Made by a program: the position numbers and the translations under genes. A stretch of 64,000 nt of DNA from Pseudorhodoplanes sinuspersici. GTDB taxonomy: Bacteria; Pseudomonadota; Alphaproteobacteria; Rhizobiales; Xanthobacteraceae. The notes beneath the pieces were generated by a model that saw only the letters and a list, made by a program, of their open reading frames with translations, did not search any database and had not been told where the DNA came from. Shown here piece after piece: positions 9,801 to 17,419 of this stretch (position 1 is its first letter; every line of letters starts with the position of its first letter). Location: contig NZ_CP021112.1 of assembly GCF_002119765.1 (NCBI RefSeq), forward strand, positions 5,698,501 to 5,762,500. The letters run 5' to 3'.

Positions 9801-10060
9801 TCGGTCGTCGCCTGACTGCTCATGTAAAGCATGCCTTCGACGCCGTTGATCTGTTCCTCGATCGGCGTCGCCACCGTTTCGGCGATGACCTTCGGATTGG
9901 CGCCCGGATATTGCGCGCGCACAACGACCGATGGTGGCGCGACTTCCGGGTATTCCGAAATCGGAATGACGCGCAGCGCCAGCAAGCCGGCAAGGAAAAT
10001 CAGCACCGACAAGACGCCGGCAAAAATCGGCCGGTCGATGAAAAATCTGGACAGGTTCAT
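6842..10060 (-). CDS. RND multidrug efflux pump, inner-membrane subunit (HAE1)
   Basis: 1072-residue proton-driven efflux pump of the AcrB/MexF class. It starts at ATG 10060 (MNLSRFFIDRPIFAGVLS) behind GAGGGGTGAC. The family signature FFIDRPIFA is at the N-terminus. The TM4 proton-relay aspartate pair is in AIGIVVDDAIVVVENVE, and the TM10 lysine is in LSAKNSILIVEFA. It has two large periplasmic loops and a histidine-rich tail. The adaptor gene lies just upstream on the same strand, but no outer-membrane factor is encoded here, so a TolC-like protein from elsewhere is needed. Exported compounds are unknown. Confidence 0.95.
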   Translation of the reverse strand: MNLSRFFIDRPIFAGVLSVLIFLAGLLALRVIPISEYPEVAPPSVVVRAQYPGANPKVIAETVATPIEEQINGVEGMLYMSSQATTDGLMMLTVTFKLGTDPDKAQQLVQNRVSQAEPRLPEEVRRLGVTTVKSSPDLTMVVHLLSPNDRYDMTYLRNYAILNVKDRLARIDGVGQVLMWGAGDYSMRVWLDPQKIAERGLSAGDVVREIRAQNVQAAAGVVGASPSLPGLDLQLSINAQGRLQSEEEFGDIVVKSGANGDVTRLRDIARIELGASEYALRSLLDNKSAVAIGIFQAPSSNAIAISDNVRAAMADMKKNMPEGVDYSIVYDPTQFVRASIEAVIHTLLEAIALVVLVVILFLQTWRASIIPLLAVPVSIIGTFAVMYVFGFSINALSLFGLVLAIGIVVDDAIVVVENVERNIEEGLSPREATYRAMSEVSGPIIAIALVLCAVFVPLAFISGLTGQFYKQFALTIAISTVISAINSLTLSPALSALLLKAHDAPKDRLTRVMDFAFGWLFRGFNTVFRRGSEAYGGGVRRMLSRKAIMMGVYLVLIGLTVVLFRAVPGGFVPGQDKQYLVGFAQLPDGATLDRTEEVIRRMSDIALQTPGVESAVAFPGLSINGFTNSSNAGIVFAVLKPFEERRSRELSGNAIALQLNQKYSAIQEAFIAMFPPPPVAGLGTIGGFKLQIEDRAGLGYDALDEATKAFLARAMKAPELAGMFSGYQVNVPQLYADIDRVKARQLGVAVTDIFETMQIYLGSLYVNDFNRFGRTYSVRVQADAQFRARADDIGQLKVRSASGEMVPLAAVLRVKSSAGPERAMRYNGFLTADINGGAAPGFSTGQAQAAVAKIAAETLPKGFDFEWTELTYQEILAGNSALWVFPLAVFLVFLVLAALYESLALPLSIIMIVPMGLLAAMTGVWLSGGDNNIFTQIGLIVLVGLSAKNSILIVEFARELEFAGRTPFQAAVEASRLRLRPILMTSLAFVMGVLPLVLATGAGAEMRQAMGVAVFAGMIGVTAFGLFLTPVFYVLLRAASGNKPLPSHGKALHHEAPAHGHAHGSVATTPAE

Positions 10061-10105
10061 GTCACCCCTCCCCCCAACAACGTGGCGGGTCAAGTCAAAG
10101 CAAAA

Positions 10106-11299
10106 TCAGTTGGACGTAGAGCGCACGTCCATCGACACAATCTGCGGCTCGACGACGGCACCCGGACGCACGCGCTGCAATCCATTGACGACAATGCGCT
10201 CGCCGGATTTCAGCCCTTGTGTGACAACGCGCAATCCCTGCACCGACGGGCCAAGAACCACTTCGCGATAGGTCGCCTTGTTGTCGGCGTCGACAACGAG
10301 AACGTATTTCTTGTCCTGGTCCGTGCCGATCGCGCGCTCGCTGACCGCCAGCGCCGGCTCGGCCTTTGCCTGTCCCATGCGAAGACGTGCGAACTGACCG
10401 GGGATCAAACGGCCGTCAGCATTGTCGAACACCGCACGAACGCGCACCGTGCCGGTGCCGGCATCGAACTGATTGTCGATCAACTGCATCTTGCCCTTGA
10501 AAGAGGTCCCATTGCTGGTGATCGTGCTCATCTCCACGGGGATGCGTTCGATCTGATCATAGTTGTATCCGTTGTCGCCGAGCGATTGCAGCGCGCGAGA
10601 CACGATCTGCTCGTCGGCGTTGAAGCTCGCATAGATCGGATTGACGGACACCAGCGTCGTCAGCACGGGTGCACCGGGGCCCGCGGCAACGAGATTTCCG
10701 ACGGTGATTTCCAGCTTCCCGACGCGGCCCGCAACCGGCGCCCGCACCTGCGTATAATCGAGATTGAGCTTAGCCGATTGCAGCGCCGCCTGCGCTGCGC
10801 GCAGGTTAGCCTCGGCCTCACGGTACGCATTCTGCCGCTGATCGAGATCGCGCACCGAAATGATGCGCGTATCGGAAAGCTGCCGGCCACGATCCATTTC
10901 GGCTTTGGTCAACGCGACACGCGCCTCCGCCGCCACCACCTGCGCTTCGGCGCGTTCGACCTCCGCGGCATACGGCGCCGGATCGATGGTGATCAGCAGA
11001 TCGTTCTGTTTGACCAATGCACCTTCACGGAAGTGCACGGACTGCACGGCGCCGGCCACGCGCGAACGCACTTCCACGCGTTCGATCGCCTCGAGACGAC
11101 CAGAGAATTCGTCCCAGACCGAAACATCGCGCTGTTGAACCACGGAAACAGACACCGGAAGGGCTGCGGCCTGCTTTGCCGGCGCTTCATCGCTGGATGC
11201 GTTGCCGGAAAAAGACAAAATCGCTCCTGTCGTTCCGGCGAGCGCAAGAACAGCGACACTGCCAAGCAACAGCTTTCGGCGAATCGTTGAAGTCGTCAT
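10106..11299 (-). CDS. RND efflux periplasmic adaptor (membrane fusion protein)
   Basis: 397-residue adaptor linking the RND pump to an outer-membrane channel. ATG 11299 is chosen because AGGAG lies 7 bp upstream; a TTG six bases earlier would be too close. An N-terminal uncleaved anchor or signal (RRKLLLGSVAVLALAGTTG) is followed by a lipoyl half-motif (VRSRVAGAVQSVHFREGALV), a helical hairpin rich in E/A/R, the second lipoyl half (VRAPVAGRVGKLEITVGNLV) and beta-barrel domains. It is 18 bp from the upstream hydrolase and 45 bp from the pump gene, so the three are one operon. Confidence 0.94.
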   Translation of the reverse strand: MTTSTIRRKLLLGSVAVLALAGTTGAILSFSGNASSDEAPAKQAAALPVSVSVVQQRDVSVWDEFSGRLEAIERVEVRSRVAGAVQSVHFREGALVKQNDLLITIDPAPYAAEVERAEAQVVAAEARVALTKAEMDRGRQLSDTRIISVRDLDQRQNAYREAEANLRAAQAALQSAKLNLDYTQVRAPVAGRVGKLEITVGNLVAAGPGAPVLTTLVSVNPIYASFNADEQIVSRALQSLGDNGYNYDQIERIPVEMSTITSNGTSFKGKMQLIDNQFDAGTGTVRVRAVFDNADGRLIPGQFARLRMGQAKAEPALAVSERAIGTDQDKKYVLVVDADNKATYREVVLGPSVQGLRVVTQGLKSGERIVVNGLQRVRPGAVVEPQIVSMDVRSTSN

Positions 11300-11317
11300 C
11301 GTCAAACTCCTGGCCGT

Positions 11318-12223
11318 TCAGGCCTGAACGTGATGTTGCTGAAAGGAAAGCGGTGACGGACACGTCACCGTGTCCGCAAAGAATTCCGAGAAGCTTTGGC
11401 GCAAGGCGCCGGCCCAGGGTGCGTCATCGGCGCCGTCATGAAGCGCACAAGGCCAGCCCGTCGGGGCGGATAGAAGATGCTGACGGACCGGGACACCCGA
11501 TTCCCGCAGGCGGCGCGCATAGTTCAATGTCTCATCGCGAAGAAGGTCATCTTCCGCGGACACAAGCAAGGCGGGGGCAACACCTGCGAGGCGAGATGAG
11601 ACGATCGGCGATGCGTAAGGATGCGCGGCCTTTGCCGGCGACCCGAGATATTTGTGCCAGCCATCGGCCCATTGGCAGTCGGCCGGCCCCGCTTTGGCTT
11701 CGCGCACCGAGCAGGTTGCAAGGCATGCATCCAGCATCGGCGACAGCAGGATCTGACCGGCGAGCGTTGGCGATCGCTGGTCGCGCGCCATAAGCGCAAG
11801 CGCCGCGGCCAGATTGCCGCCGGCCTCTTCACCGGCCACATAAAGATGAGGTTTCTTTCCGGCCCAGGCGGCACGCCCACGGCCGATATGCGTCAGCACA
11901 TCGAAAGCCGCATCCAACGCCTGTGGGAACGGATGCTCCGGCGCCAGCGGATAATCGACCGATGCGACCACGGCGCCAGCTTCCGCCAGCAACTGCGCAA
12001 CGGTGCGCCCCGAATCCAGCGAACCGGCAACAAAAGCGCCGCTATGCAGATGCACAACCACCGGGGCGGTGTGCGATAAGACCGCGCCGCCTCTATAGAC
12101 TCGGACCTTGACCGGCGCGCCAACAGAGCCCTGAACCGTTTCATCGGCCCAAGTCACTCTATTCTCCGCGGTTTTGGTCTGTTGGTCCGGTGTCATCTGG
12201 CGTCTTGGGCCAAAGCCCTTCAT
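11318..12223 (-). CDS. HSL-type alpha/beta hydrolase lacking the nucleophile serine
   Basis: About 301 residues of the hormone-sensitive-lipase/Aes branch of alpha/beta hydrolases, first gene of the efflux operon. The oxyanion region reads VHLHSGAFVAG (usual HGGGF). The nucleophile elbow reads VAGEEAGGNLAAALAL where active relatives have GDSAGG, so the serine position (codon 11825-11827) is glutamate. The acid-loop VSAEDDLLRDE is kept, but the normal HGF histidine region is altered (TGWPCALHDG). It is therefore probably not a standard esterase; a binding or regulatory role is possible. Start is uncertain: ATG 12223 or ATG 12196, neither with a strong ribosome site. Confidence 0.8.
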   Translation of the reverse strand: MKGFGPRRQMTPDQQTKTAENRVTWADETVQGSVGAPVKVRVYRGGAVLSHTAPVVVHLHSGAFVAGSLDSGRTVAQLLAEAGAVVASVDYPLAPEHPFPQALDAAFDVLTHIGRGRAAWAGKKPHLYVAGEEAGGNLAAALALMARDQRSPTLAGQILLSPMLDACLATCSVREAKAGPADCQWADGWHKYLGSPAKAAHPYASPIVSSRLAGVAPALLVSAEDDLLRDETLNYARRLRESGVPVRQHLLSAPTGWPCALHDGADDAPWAGALRQSFSEFFADTVTCPSPLSFQQHHVQA

Positions 12224-12313
12224 ATTGCGACGCAGCACAGTTAGTTTACCCAACCACAGGAATAAATAACCGTATATTGGCTTCACTGTTTCCATATGTG
12301 AACAATAGGTCAG

Positions 12314-13258
12314 ATGCCTGCGCCAAACCACACCTCTGGACCCCGATACGACCAGCTTCTGGCCATGCGCGCCTTCGCCAGAGTTGTGGAAGCTGGCACC
12401 TTCACCCGCGCCTCACTCTCGCTGGAGATGCCCAAAGCGACCCTGACCAAGCTGATCCAGACCCTCGAGGCGCACCTGCGGACCCGGCTTTTGAACCGCA
12501 CCACCCGCAGGGTCACGGTGACGCCGGACGGCGCCGCCTATTACGAGCGCGTCGTCCAGCTTCTCGCCGATCTCGACGAACTCGATGGCAGCATGGCGCT
12601 GTCACAGAAGTCTCCGAAGGGACGGCTGCGCATCGACATCAGCGGCTCTCTCGCAAACCTGGTGATCATCCCCGCCCTTCCGGATTTCCACGCCCGCTAT
12701 CCCGATATCCAGATCGATATCGGCGTGACCGACCGCCCGGTAAACCTCGTCGCGGAAAATGTCGATTGCGTCGTGCGCGGCGGCGAGATCACCGATCAAT
12801 CGCTGATCGCGCGGCGGATCGCGGAGTTGTCATTCGTGACGTGCGCGGCGCCGTCCTATCTGGCACGCCACGGCGAGCCACAGCATCCAAGAGACATCGA
12901 GCAGAACCACACCATTGTCGGTTACTTCAGCGAGTCAGGCCGTCGCTGGCCGCCGAATTTCATCATCGATGGCGAGCCGACCGATATCCATGCGAGATAC
13001 ATCGCCGCTTTCAACGATGGCAGTGCCTATGTCGCCGCCGGTGTTGCGGGTCTTGGAATCATGCAGGTGCCGCTCTTTATGGTGCAGCAGCATTTCGACA
13101 ACGGCAGCTTGCGCAGGATCCTGTCGGACTGGCAGACGGAGCCCATGCCGCTGCATGTCGTCTATCCGCCGAACCGGCATCTGAGCACGAAGCTCAGAAC
13201 ATTCGTGGACTGGATCGCCGAAGTCTTCGGCAAAAACGATCTGATCCGAAACGGGTGA
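12314..13258 (+). CDS. LysR-family transcriptional regulator
   Basis: 314-residue LysR regulator. The N-terminal winged helix covers residues about 13-72 (LLAMRAFARVVEAGTFTRAS, then LTKLIQTLEAHLRTRLLNRT), followed by a linker helix and a two-lobed effector-binding domain from about residue 95. It is divergent from the hydrolase-adaptor-pump operon with about 90 bp between the two starts. The usual reading is that it controls that operon and itself from the shared region. ATG 12314 follows AGGT; an ATG at 12365 is an alternative. No convincing T-N11-A box was picked out by eye. Confidence 0.92.
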   Translation: MPAPNHTSGPRYDQLLAMRAFARVVEAGTFTRASLSLEMPKATLTKLIQTLEAHLRTRLLNRTTRRVTVTPDGAAYYERVVQLLADLDELDGSMALSQKSPKGRLRIDISGSLANLVIIPALPDFHARYPDIQIDIGVTDRPVNLVAENVDCVVRGGEITDQSLIARRIAELSFVTCAAPSYLARHGEPQHPRDIEQNHTIVGYFSESGRRWPPNFIIDGEPTDIHARYIAAFNDGSAYVAAGVAGLGIMQVPLFMVQQHFDNGSLRRILSDWQTEPMPLHVVYPPNRHLSTKLRTFVDWIAEVFGKNDLIRNG

Positions 13259-13288
13259 TGTGCAGCCGCCGTCACCGCTACGGACAAT

Positions 13289-14491
13289 TCAGGGACGTCT
13301 GACGCTTTCCAGCAGCGAGGTCTTCAGAAGGAATGCCCGATGCGCAACGGGATCGGCCGCGGTCTGACGCAAAAATTCGAAATTCTTCTCGCGCTGTTCC
13401 TGGCTCTTCTCCTCAAGCCGCTTCTTGTTCGCGATGGTCTGCTGCTGCACATATTCGATATTCATCGGCCGCCGGCGCTCCTCGTAGCCAAGCAACGTCT
13501 CTTCCGACGCTTTGCCTTCCATGACGGCAGCAAGCCGGCCGGCAAGATCCATCGCGTCGTGAATGCCGCAATTGAGACCAAGGCCGCCGATCGGATTGTT
13601 CACATGCGCTGAATCGCCGGCCAGAAAGACGCGACCCTTCTGGAACTTGGCCGCGACACGCTGATGCACGTTATAGATATTGCGATGGACGACAATGTAG
13701 TCGCTCCCTTTCGGGAAAAACTTCTGCAACCGCCTCTGGACAGCTTCGTCGCTCAGAACCTCTTCATCCGTTTCACCCGGCACCGTCGGCATCACTACAC
13801 GCCACAACCCGCTGCCATCCTCGCCGGCGACCTTGAACAGGTTGCACCACTCGTCGGGGTCGGAGAAATAAGCGCGATAGCCCGCCCCCCGCTCCTTCTC
13901 GAAATCGACCGGCGTCGTCAGAACCAGAAACCGCTCGGGGAACGTATAGCCTTCGAACTCGATATCGAGCGCCTTTCGCACCGTCGACCGGCCGCCATCG
14001 GCGCCGACGAGATAACTGCCTGAGACGACCTCCTGCTCGCCGTCCCGATCGATCGTGACCGCGACGCCATCGGCGGTCTGTTCCACCGCGCTCACCCGTG
14101 CCGAGAAATGCACTTGCGCATGCGGCATGGCCTTGAGGCGGTCGATCGCCATCAAAGCCACTTTGTGCTGCTCGCATTGAACGACGAAGGGATGCGGCGT
14201 GTCGTCTTTCAGGATCGCATGGTCGAACTCCGCGACGACCGTGCCGCTTGGCCTGTCCCAGAACTGAAAGGTGCGCGCGACAAGCCCGCGCGTCACCACG
14301 TCGTCCAGCAATCCCAGCGATGCCAGCATTTCCAGCGTCGCCGGATGCAGCGTCGACGCCCGCGGCGCGGAATTGACCTGATCGCCGGCTTCATAAACCC
14401 GCACGGGAATGCCCTTTTGCGCAAGCGCAAGAGCCGTGACGACGCCGACGGGACCGCCGCCGGCGATAATGACTGATTGCTGTGAGGCCAT
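13289..14491 (-). CDS. FAD-dependent aromatic-ring monooxygenase
   Basis: 400-residue class A flavoprotein hydroxylase of the PheA/TfdB/MhpA family. It carries the N-terminal dinucleotide motif GGGPVGVVTALALAQ with the Glu of VRVYEAG, the central DG motif GADGGRSTVRK, and the FAD ribityl motif GD (VFLAGDSAHVNNPIGGLGLN). The length fits the short members lacking a thioredoxin-like tail. Known relatives use NAD(P)H and O2 to hydroxylate phenolic or N-heteroaromatic rings. It is the last gene of the leftward set DUF1185 protein, enamidase-like hydrolase, TTT binding protein, monooxygenase, and likely acts early in that pathway. Substrate unknown. Confidence 0.9.
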   Translation of the reverse strand: MASQQSVIIAGGGPVGVVTALALAQKGIPVRVYEAGDQVNSAPRASTLHPATLEMLASLGLLDDVVTRGLVARTFQFWDRPSGTVVAEFDHAILKDDTPHPFVVQCEQHKVALMAIDRLKAMPHAQVHFSARVSAVEQTADGVAVTIDRDGEQEVVSGSYLVGADGGRSTVRKALDIEFEGYTFPERFLVLTTPVDFEKERGAGYRAYFSDPDEWCNLFKVAGEDGSGLWRVVMPTVPGETDEEVLSDEAVQRRLQKFFPKGSDYIVVHRNIYNVHQRVAAKFQKGRVFLAGDSAHVNNPIGGLGLNCGIHDAMDLAGRLAAVMEGKASEETLLGYEERRRPMNIEYVQQQTIANKKRLEEKSQEQREKNFEFLRQTAADPVAHRAFLLKTSLLESVRRP

Positions 14492-14502
14492 ATCGAACCC
14501 GG

Positions 14503-15477
14503 TTACTGCTGCTTGATACCGGCCGCTTCGAGCGCACTCGCCCAGAGCGCCACATCGCCTTCGAGTTCTTTGGCGAACTGCTCAGGCGTGTTGCCCAAAG
14601 GGTCAACGCCGTAACCTGCAAGTTTCTCTGCGAACTTCGGATCCTTCACCGCATCGATGACGACTTTGGCGGCCTTGTCGACCACCTCCTTCGGCGTCCC
14701 GGCCGGCGCCATCAGCGCGTTCCAGGTCAGCGATTTGTATTTCGGATAGCCGGATTCCGCGACAGTCGGCACGTTCGGGAGCTGCGGCGCCCGCTTGTCG
14801 CCGGACACGGCCAGCAGCTTCAAATTTCCGCCCGCTGCATGCGGCAATGTATCGGACAGGTTCGAGAACATCGCCGGGACGTGGCCGGCAATAACGTCCG
14901 AAAGCGCGGGCGCATTGCCTTTATAGGGCACGTGAACCATGTCGATGCCCGCCTCTTTCAGGAACAGGGCCATCGAAAGATGCGCAAGGCTGCCTTGGCC
15001 GGCCGATGCATAAGAGACTTTGTCCTTCTGCGCCTTCACGTATTTCACGAATTCGGCAACGTTGTTGACCGGCATGTCCTTGTGGACCACCAGCACGAAC
15101 GGATTGGTCGCCACATTGCTGATCGTCGCAAAATCCTTCAGCGGGTCGTATTTCACCTTCATCATCTTCGGCACGACGGTGAGAACCGAATGCGCCGTCA
15201 GGAATAGCGTGTAGCCGTCGGGTTGCGCGCGCGCGACAAAATCAGCCGCCAATGCGCCACCGGCACCGCCCTTGTTCTCGACCACGAATTGCTGATTGAG
15301 ACCCTCGGTCAGTTTCTGCGCGACCATACGCGCAATGCCATCCGTGTTACCGCCCGCAGCGAAGGGCACAATCACCGTCACCGGCTTTTGCGGCCAACTC
15401 TGCGCAAAAGCAGTCGCGGGCAGCAACGCTGTTGAGAGCGCAGCAATCGAAGCCAAAACAATTCGCCGTGTCGTCAT
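14503..15477 (-). CDS. Bug-family (TTT) periplasmic binding protein
   Basis: 324-residue extracytoplasmic solute receptor of the tripartite tricarboxylate transporter/Bug family. ATG 15477 has AAAGGA 9 bp upstream. The signal peptide MTTRRIVLASIAALSTALLP ends at AFAQ. The mature protein starts SWPQKPVTVIVPFAAGGNTD, the family hallmark, and contains VENKGGAGGALAADFVARAQ. No TctA or TctB membrane subunit is in the window, so it either works with a distant pair or acts as a receptor only. It is 11 bp upstream of the monooxygenase gene. Confidence 0.93.
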   Translation of the reverse strand: MTTRRIVLASIAALSTALLPATAFAQSWPQKPVTVIVPFAAGGNTDGIARMVAQKLTEGLNQQFVVENKGGAGGALAADFVARAQPDGYTLFLTAHSVLTVVPKMMKVKYDPLKDFATISNVATNPFVLVVHKDMPVNNVAEFVKYVKAQKDKVSYASAGQGSLAHLSMALFLKEAGIDMVHVPYKGNAPALSDVIAGHVPAMFSNLSDTLPHAAGGNLKLLAVSGDKRAPQLPNVPTVAESGYPKYKSLTWNALMAPAGTPKEVVDKAAKVVIDAVKDPKFAEKLAGYGVDPLGNTPEQFAKELEGDVALWASALEAAGIKQQ

Positions 15478-15546
15478 CACTTTCATCCTTTCAGAAAAGG
15501 TTTGAACAATCCCGGCACTAAAAAGCAAACAACATACCAACGCGCA

Positions 15547-16743
15547 TCAATGCGCGGCGGCGCTGAAGTCCTGAATGACATTGCTGCGCGCAACACGAAC
15601 GCGACGAATTCCTTCCGGTGTGTTGCGGCTACGACCGACAAAGCGCGGCACACCATCGGTAATGACTGCGCTCACTGCGGCAACATCACCATTGGCGAGG
15701 GCCGAAAGCGCGTCATCCTTCGAGCCGCCGGAACATGCGTCAATGACAACGACATCGGCGTCCTTGCCCGGCGCCATGAAGCCCGAATTCAATCCATAGA
15801 CTCTTGCATTGTTGCCGGTGGCAGCGGCAATCGCCCATTCCACCGGCAGACCGGCGAGACTGGCCAGATGCGTGATCGTGTACATCATGCCGAGCGGCAT
15901 GATGCCGCTGCCGGTCGGCGTGTCCGTCGCGATCAGGAAGCGGTCGAATTGATCAGCCTCGCGCACCAGCTTGCTCAGCCACAATGTCGTCCGCAGATTG
16001 CCTGCGGTACAAACCTGCAGTGCAACTTTCGATTCATTGACCAGACGCGGAAAGCCCTCATCCGGCATGGCGATCGGTCCGCCGTTGACGTGGAACGACA
16101 CATCAGGATCGAGCGCCAGAATGTGTTCGGACCAGATGCCCGATGAACCGGGAATGGAGGAACCGCCGGTGTGCACAGTCGTCACCATGCCGCGCGCCTT
16201 GGCCCAGGCGATCATCGGCTTGTAGTCATAAGGCGTCGGGAACGCACCAAAGCCTGCCTTGGCGAGCCACACACCTTTCGACTTCAGGTCGTCGAAATCG
16301 GCCTCTGTCAGACCTGGCTCGAGAATGATCGAGCCGGCATGAACGCGCATGCCGCCCGGCCGCCAGCCCTGAAAGCTCTTCAGCGCGGCAACGGCCAGCG
16401 CTTTCACACCTTCCGGATCCTTGGGGCGCCCCGGCACATGCACTTCGGATGCGGTGATCGACGTCGTCACGCCGCCATGCGTATAGCTTTCAAGAAAGCC
16501 GACTGTCTTCTGGCGCGGGGTGTAATCCCCGAAGGTGATGTGGACATGCGAGTCGATCAGCCCGGGGATCGCAACGGCCCCGGCCGCATCGATCACGACA
16601 TCGCAGGTTTCGAGCGCCTTTGCGTCAGCCGTTCCGACGGCAGTAATCTTGCCGCCATCCATCACAATCGTATCGCCGTTGGCGAAAGGCTGACGCCAGT
16701 CGCCGGTGACAATGGTCTTGAGATTGGTGACGGCTGTTTTCAT
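15547..16743 (-). CDS. Enamidase-like amidohydrolase
   Basis: 398-residue binuclear-metal amidohydrolase. The strand-1 metal motif is IPGLIDSHVHITFGDYTPRQ. Other shared landmarks are FLESYTHGGVTT, the segment TTVHTGGSSIPGSS, FHVNGGP, ATDTPTGSGIMPLG and the C-terminal SRNTP. As I recall it, the Eubacterium barkeri enamidase (which opens 6-oxo-1,4,5,6-tetrahydronicotinate to 2-formylglutarate and ammonia) has the same landmarks, including GDYAPRQK and HTGGTSIPGSS. This supports hydrolysis of a partly reduced lactam ring or enamide. It lies 7 bp from the DUF1185 gene and in line with a monooxygenase and solute receptor. Exact substrate unproven. Confidence 0.82.
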   Translation of the reverse strand: MKTAVTNLKTIVTGDWRQPFANGDTIVMDGGKITAVGTADAKALETCDVVIDAAGAVAIPGLIDSHVHITFGDYTPRQKTVGFLESYTHGGVTTSITASEVHVPGRPKDPEGVKALAVAALKSFQGWRPGGMRVHAGSIILEPGLTEADFDDLKSKGVWLAKAGFGAFPTPYDYKPMIAWAKARGMVTTVHTGGSSIPGSSGIWSEHILALDPDVSFHVNGGPIAMPDEGFPRLVNESKVALQVCTAGNLRTTLWLSKLVREADQFDRFLIATDTPTGSGIMPLGMMYTITHLASLAGLPVEWAIAAATGNNARVYGLNSGFMAPGKDADVVVIDACSGGSKDDALSALANGDVAAVSAVITDGVPRFVGRSRNTPEGIRRVRVARSNVIQDFSAAAH

Positions 16744-16750
16744 CTCGTGA

Positions 16751-17326
16751 TCAATCCTTGCGGCGCTTCACGGCTTCGTCATAGGTCATGCCGCCGACGC
16801 GCGCGTTGATGCGACCGCGATTGGCCAGGCAGAAGATCAGTGCGATTTCATCCGGCATCGGCGCATCCGGCAACATCAGCGTCATGCCGTCATAATGCGA
16901 CCGGACATAGACATCCTCGATGCAATTCATCGGAATGTCGATCGGCGTGCCCGGCGCAACCACCTTGGTCATCGACGAGATCCACGCATCGGCGCGGCCG
17001 ATAGCGTCGCGGAACGGATTGGCGAAAACGGTCGTCAGAAGCGCATTGGCATGTTCTTGCTCGCCAGCGGTGCCGACCAGTCCACCCTTGCCATAGCTCT
17101 GCACGCCATAGGGCGCCATCGCCGCCATTGCCGGCTTGGCCATCTGCGCACCGAGCGCCGGGCTGGCATTGATCAGAGGCGACAGATCCTCGACATAACG
17201 GCCGAGATAGGGGTTTTCGATAATCGCGACGACGGCAACCTTGCGGAGCGGAAGGTCGGCATCGCGGCCGGCCTCGACGAAGCGCTCTTCCACAATCGTC
17301 GACGTCCGGCGAATCTTCAACTCCAT
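16751..17326 (-). CDS. DUF1185 / 'amino acid synthesis' family protein
   Basis: 191-residue protein of PF06684 (formerly DUF1185), whose family name does not describe a proven reaction. Recognisable segments are PLRKVAVVAIIENPYLGRY, YGVQSYGKGGLVGTAGEQEH, and GTPIDIPMNCIEDVYVRSHY. ATG 17326 has GGAGAGGAAGG directly upstream, so it is well translated and is the first gene of the leftward operon. It faces a palindrome at 17375-17389 in the divergent promoter. In this context it probably serves cyclic amide or imide catabolism; the sequence shows no known catalytic motif. Confidence 0.8.
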   Translation of the reverse strand: MELKIRRTSTIVEERFVEAGRDADLPLRKVAVVAIIENPYLGRYVEDLSPLINASPALGAQMAKPAMAAMAPYGVQSYGKGGLVGTAGEQEHANALLTTVFANPFRDAIGRADAWISSMTKVVAPGTPIDIPMNCIEDVYVRSHYDGMTLMLPDAPMPDEIALIFCLANRGRINARVGGMTYDEAVKRRKD

Positions 17327-17374
17327 GACCTTCCTCTCCCCAGCGTTGCGAAAGACAACAGTTTAAGATAGTCT

Positions 17375-17389
17375 GATTGTCAGACAATC
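17375..17389. promoter_or_regulatory. Perfect palindrome GATTGTC-A-GACAATC, GntR operator candidate
   Basis: A 7+1+7 perfect inverted repeat lies in the 93-bp divergent region between the DUF1185 operon (start 17326, leftward) and the tandem-barrel gene (start 17420, rightward). TTGTCNGACAA sites are typical of FCD-type GntR regulators, and one is encoded at 18093-18749, second gene of the rightward unit. This would allow control of both directions from one site. Confidence 0.7.
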
Positions 17390-17419
17390 GGCAAGCAAAG
17401 ATTTGTGACGGAGCTGGAA

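Noticed and set aside
9632-11290. 552-codon + strand frame
   Set aside because: Fully antisense to the RND adaptor and pump genes; a by-product of high GC codon usage.
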